DNA from: Bacteroidota bacterium
GTDB taxonomy: Bacteria > Bacteroidota > Bacteroidia > B-17B0 > Aurantibacillaceae
Assembly: GCA_021156365.1 (NCBI GenBank)
Contig: JAJNDK010000001.1
Coordinates: forward strand, 558,001-622,000
DNA: 64,000 nt
Direction: 5' to 3'
Shown here: in pieces, positions 33,598 to 42,888 of the stretch
Layout of the letters: every line of letters begins with the position of its first letter
How positions within the stretch are numbered: position 1 is the first letter of the stretch
Notes under the pieces: model-generated
The model's input: the letters and a program-made list of their open reading frames with translations, nothing else
Told to the model about the DNA's origin: nothing
Database searches by the model: none
Made by a program: the position numbers and the translations under genes

Positions 33598-34242
33598 ATG
33601 AAAAAACTAAAACTATCTATTTTTGCAATCATGCTTCTTTTCAGCGGAAGTAACATCTTTGGCCAGGCCCTGGAAAAAGGCAAAGTTGCTTTCAACGCGT
33701 ATTATGGGGTGAACATCTTCACCGCTATCTTCAAAACTGCCTATCAAAATAATAATGTAAATGGGGCTGCTCAAACCGATTTCAAGATCAAAGGAATGGG
33801 ACCTATCGGCCTTTCCGGAGAATACATGGTAACAGATAAAGTAGGTTTGGGTGGAGATTTCTACTATGCCAACACTTCCATTTCCTGGAATGAGACATCT
33901 ACTGATAACTACAATACCGTTACCGGTAACTACGAAACAAGAACGTACAACTACAAAGTATCCGTTCCTCGTTTTGCTGCTTTGTTCAGAGCTAACCTTC
34001 ACTTTACCGAAGACGATAATTTCGATTCTTACGGTATCATTGCTGCAGGTTACAAAAACATGTCTTTCAAATTCGAAACAAACGATCCGGATTACCAGTT
34101 CGCGAAAATCAGCTCCCTGATCCCTGTTGGATTGAAATTAGGTATCGGGTTCCGTTATTTCTTCACGGACAATATCGGTATAAATGCAGAGATCGCTGCG
34201 GGTACCCCACTTTTGTGTGGAGGTCTGAGCGCAAAGTTCTAA
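33598..34242 (+). CDS. Outer-membrane beta-barrel protein
   Basis: 214 residues. Signal peptide (residues 1-22, ending SNIFGQ). The mature chain alternates hydrophobic and polar residues in about eight strands (KVAFNAYYGVNIFTAIF, GLSGEYMVTDKVGLGGDFYY, FRYFFTDNIGINAEIAAG) and ends with Phe, the OmpW/OmpA-like small barrel pattern. Function unknown. A TACTTTTA at 33565-33572 lies 26 bp before the ATG but no -33 box is visible. A terminator follows at 34264. Confidence 0.75.
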   Translation: MKKLKLSIFAIMLLFSGSNIFGQALEKGKVAFNAYYGVNIFTAIFKTAYQNNNVNGAAQTDFKIKGMGPIGLSGEYMVTDKVGLGGDFYYANTSISWNETSTDNYNTVTGNYETRTYNYKVSVPRFAALFRANLHFTEDDNFDSYGIIAAGYKNMSFKFETNDPDYQFAKISSLIPVGLKLGIGFRYFFTDNIGINAEIAAGTPLLCGGLSAKF

Positions 34243-34263
34243 GCATATTAACATCATTTAATG

Positions 34264-34300
34264 AAAAGGGATTGGCTTATGCTGATCCCTTTTCTATTTT
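34264..34300 (+). terminator. Intrinsic terminator of the beta-barrel gene
   Basis: AAAAGGGAT (34264-34272) pairs with ATCCCTTTT (34285-34293) and a T-rich run follows. Confidence 0.75.
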
Positions 34301-34306
34301 TATGAT

Positions 34307-34966
34307 ATGAAATCGTTCCTGCTTATATTGTTTACACTTACCGGCAGTACCTTTTTTGCACAGAAAGACAGTGTCAGCACAAAACCCGCTCCCGATAGCT
34401 ATCGGAATGGCAGCAAACGCAACCTCATTTCAGGTGGTATTGGTTTCAGCAATGTACAATTCGTTTATACCCAGGCCAAAGTGCTTATCGAACAGCCCAG
34501 CCTGAAACGCTCTCCTATCAATGCCAATTTTCAACCACATTCGAGCGTAGTACTCAATGCCGAATATGATTTCCGGCTGTTCAGGCATTTTTCCATTGGT
34601 GCCGCATACTCCCACCAGTCCTTCCGCTTCAATTTCAACAACTGTTATTCCGGCGACAGCCTCATGTCGGGTAGTTTCTCCGATCTCTTCCACATGCATA
34701 ATGTTGGTCTCAAAACACTTTTTTATCTTTCGAAACCCGGCGACAAAGGCGATGTATATGGTGGTTTTCGCTGGAGCTTCGTGAAATGGGACATTCGGTC
34801 GGAAAGCGGGCAAAAATACAGGGCTGTGAAATTTTTCCAGGATGGATTCCGAATGCAGGGGATCATTGGGTACCGGCTCTTTTTCAGTAAGTATTTCGGC
34901 ATGACATTCGAAACGGCCTTTGGTCCGCCCTTTTTCGGCCAGATAGGACTCAATACCCGGTTTTAA
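34307..34966 (+). CDS. Secreted protein, probable outer-membrane beta barrel
   Basis: 219 residues. Signal peptide (residues 1-18, TLTGSTFFAQ). The mature chain is rich in aromatic-glycine beta segments (ISGGIGFSNVQFVYTQ, FRHFSIGAAYSHQSF, YGGFRWSFVKWDI, IIGYRLFFSKYFGMTFE) and ends in Phe, again a small barrel pattern. It is not clearly homologous to the preceding barrel. Starts 7 bp after the previous terminator region, so it is probably transcribed from its own promoter or by read-through. Confidence 0.65.
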   Translation: MKSFLLILFTLTGSTFFAQKDSVSTKPAPDSYRNGSKRNLISGGIGFSNVQFVYTQAKVLIEQPSLKRSPINANFQPHSSVVLNAEYDFRLFRHFSIGAAYSHQSFRFNFNNCYSGDSLMSGSFSDLFHMHNVGLKTLFYLSKPGDKGDVYGGFRWSFVKWDIRSESGQKYRAVKFFQDGFRMQGIIGYRLFFSKYFGMTFETAFGPPFFGQIGLNTRF

Positions 34967-35032
34967 TTACTTTGTTAACATCATTCTCCCGGAAGGGAAT
35001 TACCGATACGAATCCTTTTTTATTTTTAAGCC

Positions 35033-35539
35033 ATGAAGAGATGGTCCTTTCTGATCGTTTTATTGACTTGCCTGCAGGCGGGATACGCCGGCAATTTTAG
35101 CGAGGGAGTGCATCCGGTAACAGGTTTATCGGATAGCCTGGACGCTATTTTTACGTCCGCACCAGCCGAAACACAAAACAATGAATTATCGGCTGAAAGC
35201 TTCGGACAGCCTGTAGCAGCTCCCGATAATACACTGATCGATTCCATTTCTGTACCTGCGGCCATACCCACTGATCTCATTCCTAAAACCATAGCTCCCG
35301 ACAAGATCAAAAAACGTAAACGGATCGTTGCTGCCCTGCTCGCTTTTCCTTTTCCTTTTGGTATCATTGGCTTACATCGCATTTACCTCGGTTCCAAACC
35401 ATACATACCGCTTATATATATCGGCACACTGGGCGGAGGCGTCGGTATTATTCCATTCATCGATTTTATTGTGATCTGTCTTGAAAAGGATATTACCCGC
35501 TATTGCAACAATCCAAACCTGATCATGTGGGCAAAATAA
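35033..35539 (+). CDS. TM2 domain membrane protein
   Basis: 168 residues. Signal-like N-terminus (SFLIVLLTCLQAGYAG), a long polar linker of low complexity, then a TM2 domain: basic KKRKRIVAALLAFPFPF, GIIGLHRIYLGSKPY (the conserved G-x-HRxYLG turn), and a second helix (IGTLGGGVGIIPFIDFIVI). TM2 proteins are small two-helix membrane proteins of mostly unknown role. It lies 8 bp upstream of the SixA-like phosphatase and is probably co-transcribed with it. Confidence 0.8.
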   Translation: MKRWSFLIVLLTCLQAGYAGNFSEGVHPVTGLSDSLDAIFTSAPAETQNNELSAESFGQPVAAPDNTLIDSISVPAAIPTDLIPKTIAPDKIKKRKRIVAALLAFPFPFGIIGLHRIYLGSKPYIPLIYIGTLGGGVGIIPFIDFIVICLEKDITRYCNNPNLIMWAK

Positions 35540-35547
35540 TTATGCAA

Positions 35548-36045
35548 ATGAAAACACTTTATCTTGTAAGACATGCCAAATCGGATTGGGGAGACGAATT
35601 CATCAGGGATATTCACCGCCCGCTCAATAGCAGAGGTTATTCGGATGCATATGCCCAGAGCAAAAAATTCGCAAAGGAACAGAAACACCCGGAGCTTATC
35701 ATCTCCAGCCCCGCTACAAGGGCATTTACCACTGCCTGCATTTTTGCGCGTGAGCTGAGTTATTCATTGGACACGATCCGTATCGCTGAAAAACTGTATG
35801 AAGCATCCTCCTCTATCATAGCAAACACGATTGCGGAAACAGACGATTCCGTTTCCTCCGTAATGGTATTCGGACACAACCCCGGCTTTACGGATGCCTT
35901 TGACGAGCTCAGCGATTCGTATGTAGACAACCTGCCAACCTGTGGGATCGTCGGCATCAGCTTTGCATTTGATAGTTGGGCAGATGTGCTATCGGTCAAA
36001 GGGACCTGTTTCCTTTCGATGTTCCCAAAGGATTTTAAACAATAA
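35548..36045 (+). CDS. SixA-like histidine phosphatase
   Basis: 165 residues. Begins MKTLYLVRHAKSDWG with the catalytic RHA motif, and has the second catalytic His in VMVFGHNPGF. The length and the SSPATRAFTTA block fit the SixA branch of the histidine-phosphatase superfamily, which removes phosphate from histidine phosphotransfer proteins or small molecules. An ATG at 35542 two codons earlier is also possible; a TTG at 35503 overlaps the TM2 gene and is not used. It precedes ppk1 by 51 bp. Confidence 0.88.
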   Translation: MKTLYLVRHAKSDWGDEFIRDIHRPLNSRGYSDAYAQSKKFAKEQKHPELIISSPATRAFTTACIFARELSYSLDTIRIAEKLYEASSSIIANTIAETDDSVSSVMVFGHNPGFTDAFDELSDSYVDNLPTCGIVGISFAFDSWADVLSVKGTCFLSMFPKDFKQ

Positions 36046-36096
36046 ACTAATGCTGCGTTAACACAGTATAAAAAAACAACACGTAATTTTACACGA

Positions 36097-38190
36097 ATGC
36101 CGAAAAAACACCTTCCTTACATCAACCGCGAAATAGCCTGGTTATCTTTTAACGACAGGGTATTACAGGAAGCAGAAGATGCAAGTACTCCACTGATCGA
36201 ACGGGTGAAATTCCTTGGGATCTATTCCAATAACCGCGATGAGTTTTACCGTGTAAGGGTAGCTACCGTAAAACGGCTCTCAAAAATAGGGAAACGCGCA
36301 GTTCCACTCATTGGTGAAGATCCGAATGAACTCTTAGGTATCATCCAGAAACGCGTGCTGGAGCAGCAAAAGAAATTTGAAAGTATTTATCAGAACATTT
36401 TAAAAGAGCTGAAAAAAAATAATATCTTCATTATTGACGAAACCCAGCTGGACAGGGAACAACAGACCTTTGTAAAAGATTACTTTCACAACGAGCTTGT
36501 ATCGAACCTTTTTCCCATCATGATCGATGAGAATACTTCGTTTCCCTATCTCAATGACAAGTCCAGCTACCTGTTCACAAAACTGGTGGCGATCGACGGT
36601 TCCAAAAAGATCAAATACGCAGTAATAGAAGTTCCTACAAAGAACATCTCCCGTTTTGTTGTGCTACCAGCGAAACAAAACAAACAATTTATTATCCTGC
36701 TGGACGACGTGATGCGCTTTTGCCTCGATGAGATCTTCGAGATCTTCGGGCTGCGTGCAACGGAAGCGTATAACATCAAACTTACACGTGATGCCGAAAT
36801 GGACCTGGATAAAGATCTCTCACAAAGCCTGCTGGACAAAGTGAGCGAAGGGATCAAGAACCGGAAAAAAGGAAATCCCGTGCGATTGGTATATGACGGA
36901 AGCATGTCGAAAGATATGTTGTCTTTCATGATGCGCAAGCTGAACTTCACAAAAAAGGATGCGCCGATCCCCGGTGGAAGATATCACAATTTCAAAGACT
37001 TCATCAATTTCCCGAAGCTCGGAAGAAAAGACCTCGTGTATAATCACCGCCGCACCCTTCACAACAAATACCTCGTAGATGCCAAACAAAGTGTGATCAA
37101 AGCCGTCAAACAGCGTGATATACTTCTTTATTATCCATATCAGTCTTTCGATCATATTATTGCCTTGCTGCGCGAAGCGTCCATCGAGCCAACCGTTGAA
37201 TCGATCAAAATAACACTCTACAGGGTGGCCGATTCATCAAAAATCGCTAATGCGCTTATCAATGCGATCAAGAATGGCAAACAGGTGATGGTAGTGGTGG
37301 AATTGCAGGCGCGCTTTGATGAAGAGAATAATATATACTGGGCCAATAAGCTGAATGAAGAAGGTGCAACGGTTATATACGGTGTGCCCCGCCTGAAAGT
37401 GCATTCCAAGCTGTTCCTGATCACCATGCGCGAAAAAGGTAAGGAAACACGGATTGCACATGTGGGCACCGGTAACTTCAATGAAAAAACAGCGAAGATC
37501 TATACTGATGCGGCATTGCTTACAGCCGATAACAGGATCACGGAAGAAGTAAGCCAGGTATTCAATTTTTTCAATGACAACTTCCGGATAGGGAATTATA
37601 AGAACCTGGCCGTGTCTCCTTTCAATATGCGTAAATCCCTCGTAGGGCTTATCGTCCGCGAGATCCAGAATGCGAAAGAAGGGAAAACGGCTTATATGAT
37701 CATCAAGGTGAATAACCTCGTGGACCGGGAAATGGTATTAAAATTATACGAAGCATCACAGGCCGGCGTAAAGATCAAACTGATCGTAAGAGGCTCCTGT
37801 TCCATTGCTTGCGGTGTACCCGGCGTAAGTGACAATATAGAAGGTATCAGTATCGTTGACAAATTCCTGGAGCACAGCCGCATTTTTGTTTTTGCCAACG
37901 GAGGTCAGGAACGCATTTTTATTTCATCCGCCGACTGGATGACACGAAACCTTGACCAACGCTGCGAGGTAGCGGTACCTATCTATAGCAAAGAGATCCA
38001 GCAGCAATTGAGAGATATCCTGAATATACAATTGAAAGGTAATATAAAGGCGCGGGTGCTGGACGAAACACTCTCGAACAGGTACAAAAAACCGGTAGGG
38101 CGCGAAAAACCGCTCCGGGCACAGGATGCAGTCTACGACTATTTCCTGAAAGATAAATTAAGTTATTTAAAAACACTCGAAGAAAAATGA
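36097..38190 (+). CDS. ppk1: Polyphosphate kinase 1
   Basis: 697 residues; makes polyphosphate reversibly from ATP. The four-domain layout is complete: N domain (INREIAWLSFNDRVLQEAED), head domain, and two phospholipase-D-like catalytic domains with the phospho-histidine in RIAHVGTGNFNE (His455), the partner His in LKVHSKLFLI and RIFISSADWMTRNLDQR. Its stop overlaps the ATG of ppx by 4 bp (ATGA), so synthesis and breakdown enzymes are translationally coupled. Confidence 0.96.
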   Translation: MPKKHLPYINREIAWLSFNDRVLQEAEDASTPLIERVKFLGIYSNNRDEFYRVRVATVKRLSKIGKRAVPLIGEDPNELLGIIQKRVLEQQKKFESIYQNILKELKKNNIFIIDETQLDREQQTFVKDYFHNELVSNLFPIMIDENTSFPYLNDKSSYLFTKLVAIDGSKKIKYAVIEVPTKNISRFVVLPAKQNKQFIILLDDVMRFCLDEIFEIFGLRATEAYNIKLTRDAEMDLDKDLSQSLLDKVSEGIKNRKKGNPVRLVYDGSMSKDMLSFMMRKLNFTKKDAPIPGGRYHNFKDFINFPKLGRKDLVYNHRRTLHNKYLVDAKQSVIKAVKQRDILLYYPYQSFDHIIALLREASIEPTVESIKITLYRVADSSKIANALINAIKNGKQVMVVVELQARFDEENNIYWANKLNEEGATVIYGVPRLKVHSKLFLITMREKGKETRIAHVGTGNFNEKTAKIYTDAALLTADNRITEEVSQVFNFFNDNFRIGNYKNLAVSPFNMRKSLVGLIVREIQNAKEGKTAYMIIKVNNLVDREMVLKLYEASQAGVKIKLIVRGSCSIACGVPGVSDNIEGISIVDKFLEHSRIFVFANGGQERIFISSADWMTRNLDQRCEVAVPIYSKEIQQQLRDILNIQLKGNIKARVLDETLSNRYKKPVGREKPLRAQDAVYDYFLKDKLSYLKTLEEK

Positions 38191-39077
38191 TTTTTGCAGC
38201 AATCGATATAGGGTCCAACGCAGTACGGCTTCTTTTCAGTCATGTACATGAACAAAAAGGGAAAGCTATTTTCAAAAAAGGAGAATTGATCCGCTTACCG
38301 ATCCGGCTCGGAGACGATGCCTTCATCAAAAAGGAGATCTCGGAGGACAAAGTAGAGAAGCTGGTCACCGCGATGAAAGGTTTTTCGGAGATCATCAAAG
38401 TATTTGATGTGGTATCGATGAAAGCATGTGCCACTTCTGCCATGCGGGATGCTTCTAATGGAGCAGCCATCATCGAGCGTATTCATAAAGAAGCAGGTAT
38501 TAAGGTAGAGATCATCGATGGGAAAACGGAAGCTGCCACCATTTTTTCCAATCACATAGAAGACATGCTGGATCCGAGACAGGCATATCTGTACATCGAT
38601 GTAGGCGGAGGTAGTACAGAGCTCACACTTATTTCCAATGGAAAAGTTTTGGCATCCAAATCTTTTAATGTAGGGACGATCCGTATGCTATGTAATATGG
38701 TTGATAAAGAAGAATGGGAAGGTTTTAAATCCTGGGTAAAAAAGAACACGACCGGCATTAAACCGCTAACAGCTATTGGTTCCGGTGGGAATATCAACAA
38801 GCTCTATAAAATGAGTGGCAAAAAGGAAAGCAAGCACCTGAGCTATGACAAGGTAAAAGATATGCACGACATGCTCAGCGCCTATACGTATGATGAGCGT
38901 GTGACGGTGTTAGGGCTCAATCCGGACCGGGCGGATGTGATCATTCCCGCTACCAAGATCGTGCTCTCTACTATGAAACACGGAGACATCGACAAGATCC
39001 TCGTGCCACAGATCGGTCTTTCAGATGGGATCATCCACCAACTGTATGATGAGCATGTGGCAAAAAGGAAAAACTGA
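38187..39077 (+). CDS. ppx: Exopolyphosphatase / Ppx-GppA phosphatase
   Basis: 296 residues. ASKHA-fold ATP/phosphate-binding motifs: FAAIDIGSNAVRLLF at the N-terminus and YLYIDVGGGSTELTLI in the middle, with the conserved RDASN region. It is the short, two-domain form of the family. It removes terminal phosphate from polyphosphate, or the pentaphosphate of pppGpp; the neighbouring ppk1 favours polyphosphate. Coupled to ppk1 by the 4-bp overlap. Confidence 0.92.
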   Translation: MIFAAIDIGSNAVRLLFSHVHEQKGKAIFKKGELIRLPIRLGDDAFIKKEISEDKVEKLVTAMKGFSEIIKVFDVVSMKACATSAMRDASNGAAIIERIHKEAGIKVEIIDGKTEAATIFSNHIEDMLDPRQAYLYIDVGGGSTELTLISNGKVLASKSFNVGTIRMLCNMVDKEEWEGFKSWVKKNTTGIKPLTAIGSGGNINKLYKMSGKKESKHLSYDKVKDMHDMLSAYTYDERVTVLGLNPDRADVIIPATKIVLSTMKHGDIDKILVPQIGLSDGIIHQLYDEHVAKRKN

Positions 39078-39096
39078 GTCAGGCTTCACCCGGAAA

Positions 39097-39128
39097 CAAA
39101 AAAGGCTGCCCTGATTCAGGACAGCCTT
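39097..39128 (-). terminator. Intrinsic terminator of cspA
   Basis: AAGGCTGCCCTGA (39102-39114) pairs with TCAGGACAGCCTT (39116-39128). On the minus strand TTTTTTGTTT follows, so it serves cspA. Its stem wording repeats that of the terminator at 15853. Confidence 0.85.
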
Positions 39129-39148
39129 CATTCAAAAAATAAAGTATA

Positions 39149-39337
39149 TTAAGCTAAGCGTACATTGATCGCATTCAGGCCTTTTCTGCCATCCTGAGTA
39201 TCGTATACTACTTCGTCATTTTCCTGAATTTCTTCGCTTAGTCCTGAAGCGTGGACAAAAATCTCTTGTCCGTTTTCTCCTTTAATAAAACCGAAACCTT
39301 TGGCATCGTTAAAGAATTTTACTGTTCCTTTGTTCAT
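39149..39337 (-). CDS. cspA: Cold-shock protein (single CSD domain)
   Basis: 62 residues forming one cold-shock domain: RNP-1 in AKGFGFIKGE, RNP-2 in EIFVHAS. Such proteins bind single-stranded nucleic acid and act as RNA chaperones. The long region upstream (39338-39717) could hold a structured 5' leader, as in other cspA genes. Confidence 0.95.
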   Translation of the reverse strand: MNKGTVKFFNDAKGFGFIKGENGQEIFVHASGLSEEIQENDEVVYDTQDGRKGLNAINVRLA

Positions 39338-39717
39338 TGTGTTGTTTTTTTGTGCCCACCGGATTTGTTTGCTGGTGAGCGGGTTATTATACTGTTACTG
39401 AATTATGCAAACGGAATGGACAAAATGCCATACCCTTGCGGCGCTGCTGAGGAAAATGTAAAGTGATCGAATTGCAATTGGTATTTACAAACAGATTGAG
39501 ATACAATCTTCAATAGAAGACTGTAAACATAGTCTTTAAAATCCGGTAATCCGGAATTAATTCATAAGTAGCTAAAAATGAGCCGAATAATTTATTCAGC
39601 TACTATCCAATTCCGATTTTTTTCCTTCAAAGGATCAATATCATTGTGCTCAATAATTCAGGGCTGATGGACTGTCTTTAAACTTTCCTCTTTATATTTA
39701 TATTTACAAAAAACACT
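39338..39717. other. Intergenic region, 380 bp, between cspA and the secreted 117-aa gene
   Basis: No gene. Contains an inverted repeat AAGACT...AGTCTT (about 39515-39536) and a longer stem AGTAGCT...AGCTACT (about 39568-39606) enclosing a palindrome GAATAATTTATTC. On the minus strand a TACATTTT near 39455 could be a -7 box for a cspA leader of roughly 110 nt; this is uncertain. Confidence 0.5.
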
Positions 39718-40071
39718 ATGAAAAAACTCATTTTAGCTGCACTAATCTGTATAGGCTTTAATAGTTACGGGCAGGTAACGAAAGCCGATTTTATAACTCT
39801 TTTTAATAAATTCCCTTCTTATAAACACGAAAAGATCGTGGTAAGCAATATCCGGATATTTGAGAATGACAGTACCAGCAGCGGGAGATGGGGAGTTCGT
39901 ACCTTTAAAACGAAGCTCTGCTCCTATGAGATAGATGACCACGCTTTCTATATCAAGTCATACAAAGACACCTCACAGTTTTTCCTGACGAATGTATATA
40001 TGATCCCATTCCAAAGGATCGCAACCCTCTCGGTAGAAGAAAAAGCACTCACCATTTATATGTCGGAATAA
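39718..40071 (+). CDS. Secreted protein of unknown function
   Basis: 117 residues with a signal peptide (MKKLILAALICIGFNSYGQ). The mature part has one Cys and a beta-rich look (KIVVSNIRIFENDSTS, YEIDDHAFYIKSYKD, FLTNVYMIPFQRIATL). No family recognised. It is followed 52 bp later by the zinc-ribbon-like gene. Confidence 0.6.
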   Translation: MKKLILAALICIGFNSYGQVTKADFITLFNKFPSYKHEKIVVSNIRIFENDSTSSGRWGVRTFKTKLCSYEIDDHAFYIKSYKDTSQFFLTNVYMIPFQRIATLSVEEKALTIYMSE

Positions 40072-40123
40072 GCCCTGGCCGGGTTTTCAATAAAAATTGT
40101 ATATTTAAACAGTTCAAAGCGCC

Positions 40124-40522
40124 ATGCAAAAGATCAACATACCTGAGCCCTGCTCCGTTCCCTGGAACGAAATGTTGCCCCATAACGACAATATGCGCCA
40201 TTGCGAGTCCTGCCAGACACCGGTGATAGATTTTACAAATAAGTCGCTTGCTGAAATAGAAGCCTTCATTGCTGCAACAGCGGATAAAAATGTATGCGGA
40301 AATTTCAAAGCAAGTCATACACAACAAACAAGCAGGCACTGGACTCTTATTAACCGGATGGAAAACTTCCTGTTCCGGCACAATATGAGAAAGCTCTTTG
40401 TGCTGCTGATCGGGGGACTGCTCCTGTTCGCTTCCTGCCGCAGACATGTGCGGGGAAGGATGAGTGCATACGGCTATATGCCAAAAAAACAGGAAAATAA
40501 ATCACAACAGCAAAGAAGATAA
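40124..40522 (+). CDS. Zinc-ribbon-like N-terminal domain protein with one membrane segment
   Basis: 132 residues. The N-terminal block (IPEPCSVPWNEMLPHNDNMR, then HCESCQTPVIDFTNKSLAEI and VCGNF) has four Cys/His and is the module often found in front of TonB- or carboxypeptidase-regulatory-type Bacteroidota proteins. One membrane segment follows (KLFVLLIGGLLLFASC), which may be a lipoprotein-like end, then a basic Gln/Lys/Arg tail. The role is unknown. It lies 4 bp upstream of murQ, so the two are probably one transcript. Confidence 0.65.
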   Translation: MQKINIPEPCSVPWNEMLPHNDNMRHCESCQTPVIDFTNKSLAEIEAFIAATADKNVCGNFKASHTQQTSRHWTLINRMENFLFRHNMRKLFVLLIGGLLLFASCRRHVRGRMSAYGYMPKKQENKSQQQRR

Positions 40523-40526
40523 TTTC

Positions 40527-41342
40527 ATGTCCCAATTCACAAAAACCACCGAAAGCGACTCCTACTACAGTGACCTCGAAAAGATGAGCGTTCATGAACT
40601 GCTGGTGAATATGAACCGGGAGGACAAAACCGTTCCGGATGCCATTGAAAAAGTGATTCCGGCCATAGAAGCACTGGTGAATATTACGGCAGAGAAAATG
40701 AAAACCGGAGGGCGCTTGTTTTATATCGGGGCGGGAACGAGTGGAAGACTTGGTATTGTAGATGCTTCCGAGTGTCCTCCTACGTATGGCATTGAGCACG
40801 GCAGAGTGATCGGCATCATTGCCGGTGGTGACACCGCCATCCGCAAAGCAGTGGAGTTTGCCGAAGACGATGCCCAACAGGGATGGGAAGATCTGGCGGC
40901 CCATCAGATCAATTCCAATGATGTCGTAATAGGGATAGCTGCATCCGGCACCACTCCTTATGTAGTAGGCGCGCTGGAAAAGTGCAACGAGCTGAATATA
41001 ACAACAGGCTGTATTACCTGCAATTCGGGAAGCCCGGTGGCAAAAACAGCGAAATACCCCGTAGAAGTGGTCGTAGGGCCCGAATTCGTAACGGGTTCCA
41101 CACGCATGAAATCCGGAACTGCGCAAAAACTGGTGCTGAACATGATCTCCACTTCGGTTCTGATCCGGCTCGGCCATGTAAAAGGCAATAAAATGGTGGA
41201 TATGCAGCTGTCGAACAACAAGCTGATAGAGCGTGGCGCACAGATCATTGCAAAAAACTGTTCCATTGATCTATCTTTGGCAAAAGATTTGTTATTGCAA
41301 CACGGCTCCGTCAGAAAAGCTATTGAACAATTCAAAAAATAA
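40527..41342 (+). CDS. murQ: N-acetylmuramic acid 6-phosphate etherase
   Basis: 271 residues; splits MurNAc-6-phosphate into GlcNAc-6-phosphate and lactate in recycling of cell-wall sugars. The sugar-isomerase domain shows GGRLFYIGAGTSGRLGIVDA, VVIGIAASGTTPYV, ITCNSGSPVAK and GPEFVTGSTRMKSGTAQKL, including the catalytic Glu in the SECPPTYG block. It is shorter than the Escherichia coli enzyme (about 298), lacking part of the C-terminal helical extension. ATG at 40527 (MSQFTKTTESD) is used; a GTG at 40464 overlaps the upstream gene. Confidence 0.95.
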   Translation: MSQFTKTTESDSYYSDLEKMSVHELLVNMNREDKTVPDAIEKVIPAIEALVNITAEKMKTGGRLFYIGAGTSGRLGIVDASECPPTYGIEHGRVIGIIAGGDTAIRKAVEFAEDDAQQGWEDLAAHQINSNDVVIGIAASGTTPYVVGALEKCNELNITTGCITCNSGSPVAKTAKYPVEVVVGPEFVTGSTRMKSGTAQKLVLNMISTSVLIRLGHVKGNKMVDMQLSNNKLIERGAQIIAKNCSIDLSLAKDLLLQHGSVRKAIEQFKK

Positions 41343-41349
41343 AAACACC

Positions 41350-42624
41350 ATGATCAGAAAACTATCCCTCCTATCCTTAGCCTTCGGCATCGCATTATGT
41401 AACTCCGATGCAATAATTGCCCAGGATATTGACAACAACGATCTGTACTTTACGTATATTCAGTTGCCGCTCAGTCCTATCAAATCCACAAAGAGCTATC
41501 AGGCCAGCGTGATACAGAAATTTGAGGATGTGATCAAAACAAAAACGGACCTGTATAACCAGGACCTGGCCAAATCAGAGGAAGAGTTTAAAAAAGCAAT
41601 GGAAGCGCATACGCTTTTGCAAAAAATGGAAGACGACAAGTATGCCGCTGCTATGACTGCCTGGAACAAAAAGCCGAAAGCCGAACAGATCCTGTACGCA
41701 AACCAGTTCCCGCAGCGTACCGTGATCCCGATGCCGACCAAACGGGAAGTGCTTCCTCCCGATCTTCCAAAAACCTACGATACCCAATTGCTGGCAGGCA
41801 AATACATAAGGTTAGAGGGATTCAACAATACGAACGACAATCCTGTCAACATCAGTGTTTCCCTATACGGATTCAATTCCGAACCTCCGGTAGTGAAGGA
41901 TCGTGTTTCGCAAAAAGCGACAGCTGCCACGGGCACTATACCTGCAAAGCCGGAAATAAGAAAATACTATTACGAGATCCGTTACAAACACATGATGTCC
42001 TATAAAATGGAAGTAGCAGGACAAGGTGTGATCACCGAACAATTTCCTGCCGAGCTTGATACGTATAGCGAGTTTAAAACCACGGAATATGACAGCATCA
42101 GCACCCTCGAAAGGAACTGGCCGCTGAATAAGGCAAAAACCATGGAGCAGATCCAGGATAAAGTGGTATACGATAACCTTGCTTATATCACCAGCCTCAT
42201 CAATGACAAGTATGGTTATGTAAGAGTAAAATATGGCACCTTGCTGAGTGTAGTAGATGAGAAAAAGGATTACCAGGACTACAAGGAAGCATACGTGGCA
42301 GCAGAGAACGGATACAAGCTCATTACAGAGAGCGCCAACAAATCGGCTGCATATCCTGAACTGGACAAGGCGATCGGTCTTTGGGAAAATGCGATGAAAC
42401 AATCGCAGCCCAACAATAAAAAAGCCCGGGTGGATGGCGATGTAACAGAGATCACGATCCTGAACCTGATCGAAGCCTATATCTGGAAAGATGATTATAT
42501 CAATGCAAAAGCCTGGATCGACAAACTAAAAACATTGGACCCTTCGCGTAAAGGCAAAAGAAGGCTTGAAGGATATGAAGCGTTGCTCAAAAGAAATAAA
42601 ACACGGTTTGATGCGAATCAGTAA
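41350..42624 (+). CDS. Secreted protein of unknown function with C-terminal helical repeats
   Basis: 424 residues. Signal peptide (LSLLSLAFGIALCNSDAIIAQ). A beta-rich first half (DLYFTYIQLPLSPIKSTK, RYKHMMSYKMEVAGQGVITE) and a helical second half with TPR-like pairs (YKEAYVAAENGYKLITESAN, DDYINAKAWIDKLKTLDPSR). I recognise no family. It starts 8 bp after murQ and may be part of the same transcript. Confidence 0.6.
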   Translation: MIRKLSLLSLAFGIALCNSDAIIAQDIDNNDLYFTYIQLPLSPIKSTKSYQASVIQKFEDVIKTKTDLYNQDLAKSEEEFKKAMEAHTLLQKMEDDKYAAAMTAWNKKPKAEQILYANQFPQRTVIPMPTKREVLPPDLPKTYDTQLLAGKYIRLEGFNNTNDNPVNISVSLYGFNSEPPVVKDRVSQKATAATGTIPAKPEIRKYYYEIRYKHMMSYKMEVAGQGVITEQFPAELDTYSEFKTTEYDSISTLERNWPLNKAKTMEQIQDKVVYDNLAYITSLINDKYGYVRVKYGTLLSVVDEKKDYQDYKEAYVAAENGYKLITESANKSAAYPELDKAIGLWENAMKQSQPNNKKARVDGDVTEITILNLIEAYIWKDDYINAKAWIDKLKTLDPSRKGKRRLEGYEALLKRNKTRFDANQ

Positions 42625-42830
42625 TTTGTTTATTCCTGGTTTCTTGTTTCAGGTTAGATTACAGGAGACACAAAAGCGCATTATTCAACTATAAAAACAA
42701 AAAAAATCCGGTGAGATTCATCTGTTTTTTTTTTGGTTGACTGATTTTAACTGCATATATATTCCACAAGATGTCGGATCAAGGCAAACAACGGTAATTT
42801 CATACAAAGAAATTGATCACGGCACGGTGC

Positions 42831-42868
42831 AAAAAAGAAAAGCCCGTCTGCATAAAACAGACGGGCTT
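42831..42868 (-). terminator. Intrinsic terminator of the T9SS adhesin gene
   Basis: AAGCCCGTCTG (42840-42850) pairs with CAGACGGGCTT (42858-42868). On the minus strand a T-rich run follows, 21 bp after the adhesin stop. Confidence 0.85.
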
Positions 42869-42888
42869 CGCAGTATAGAAAAGATCAA

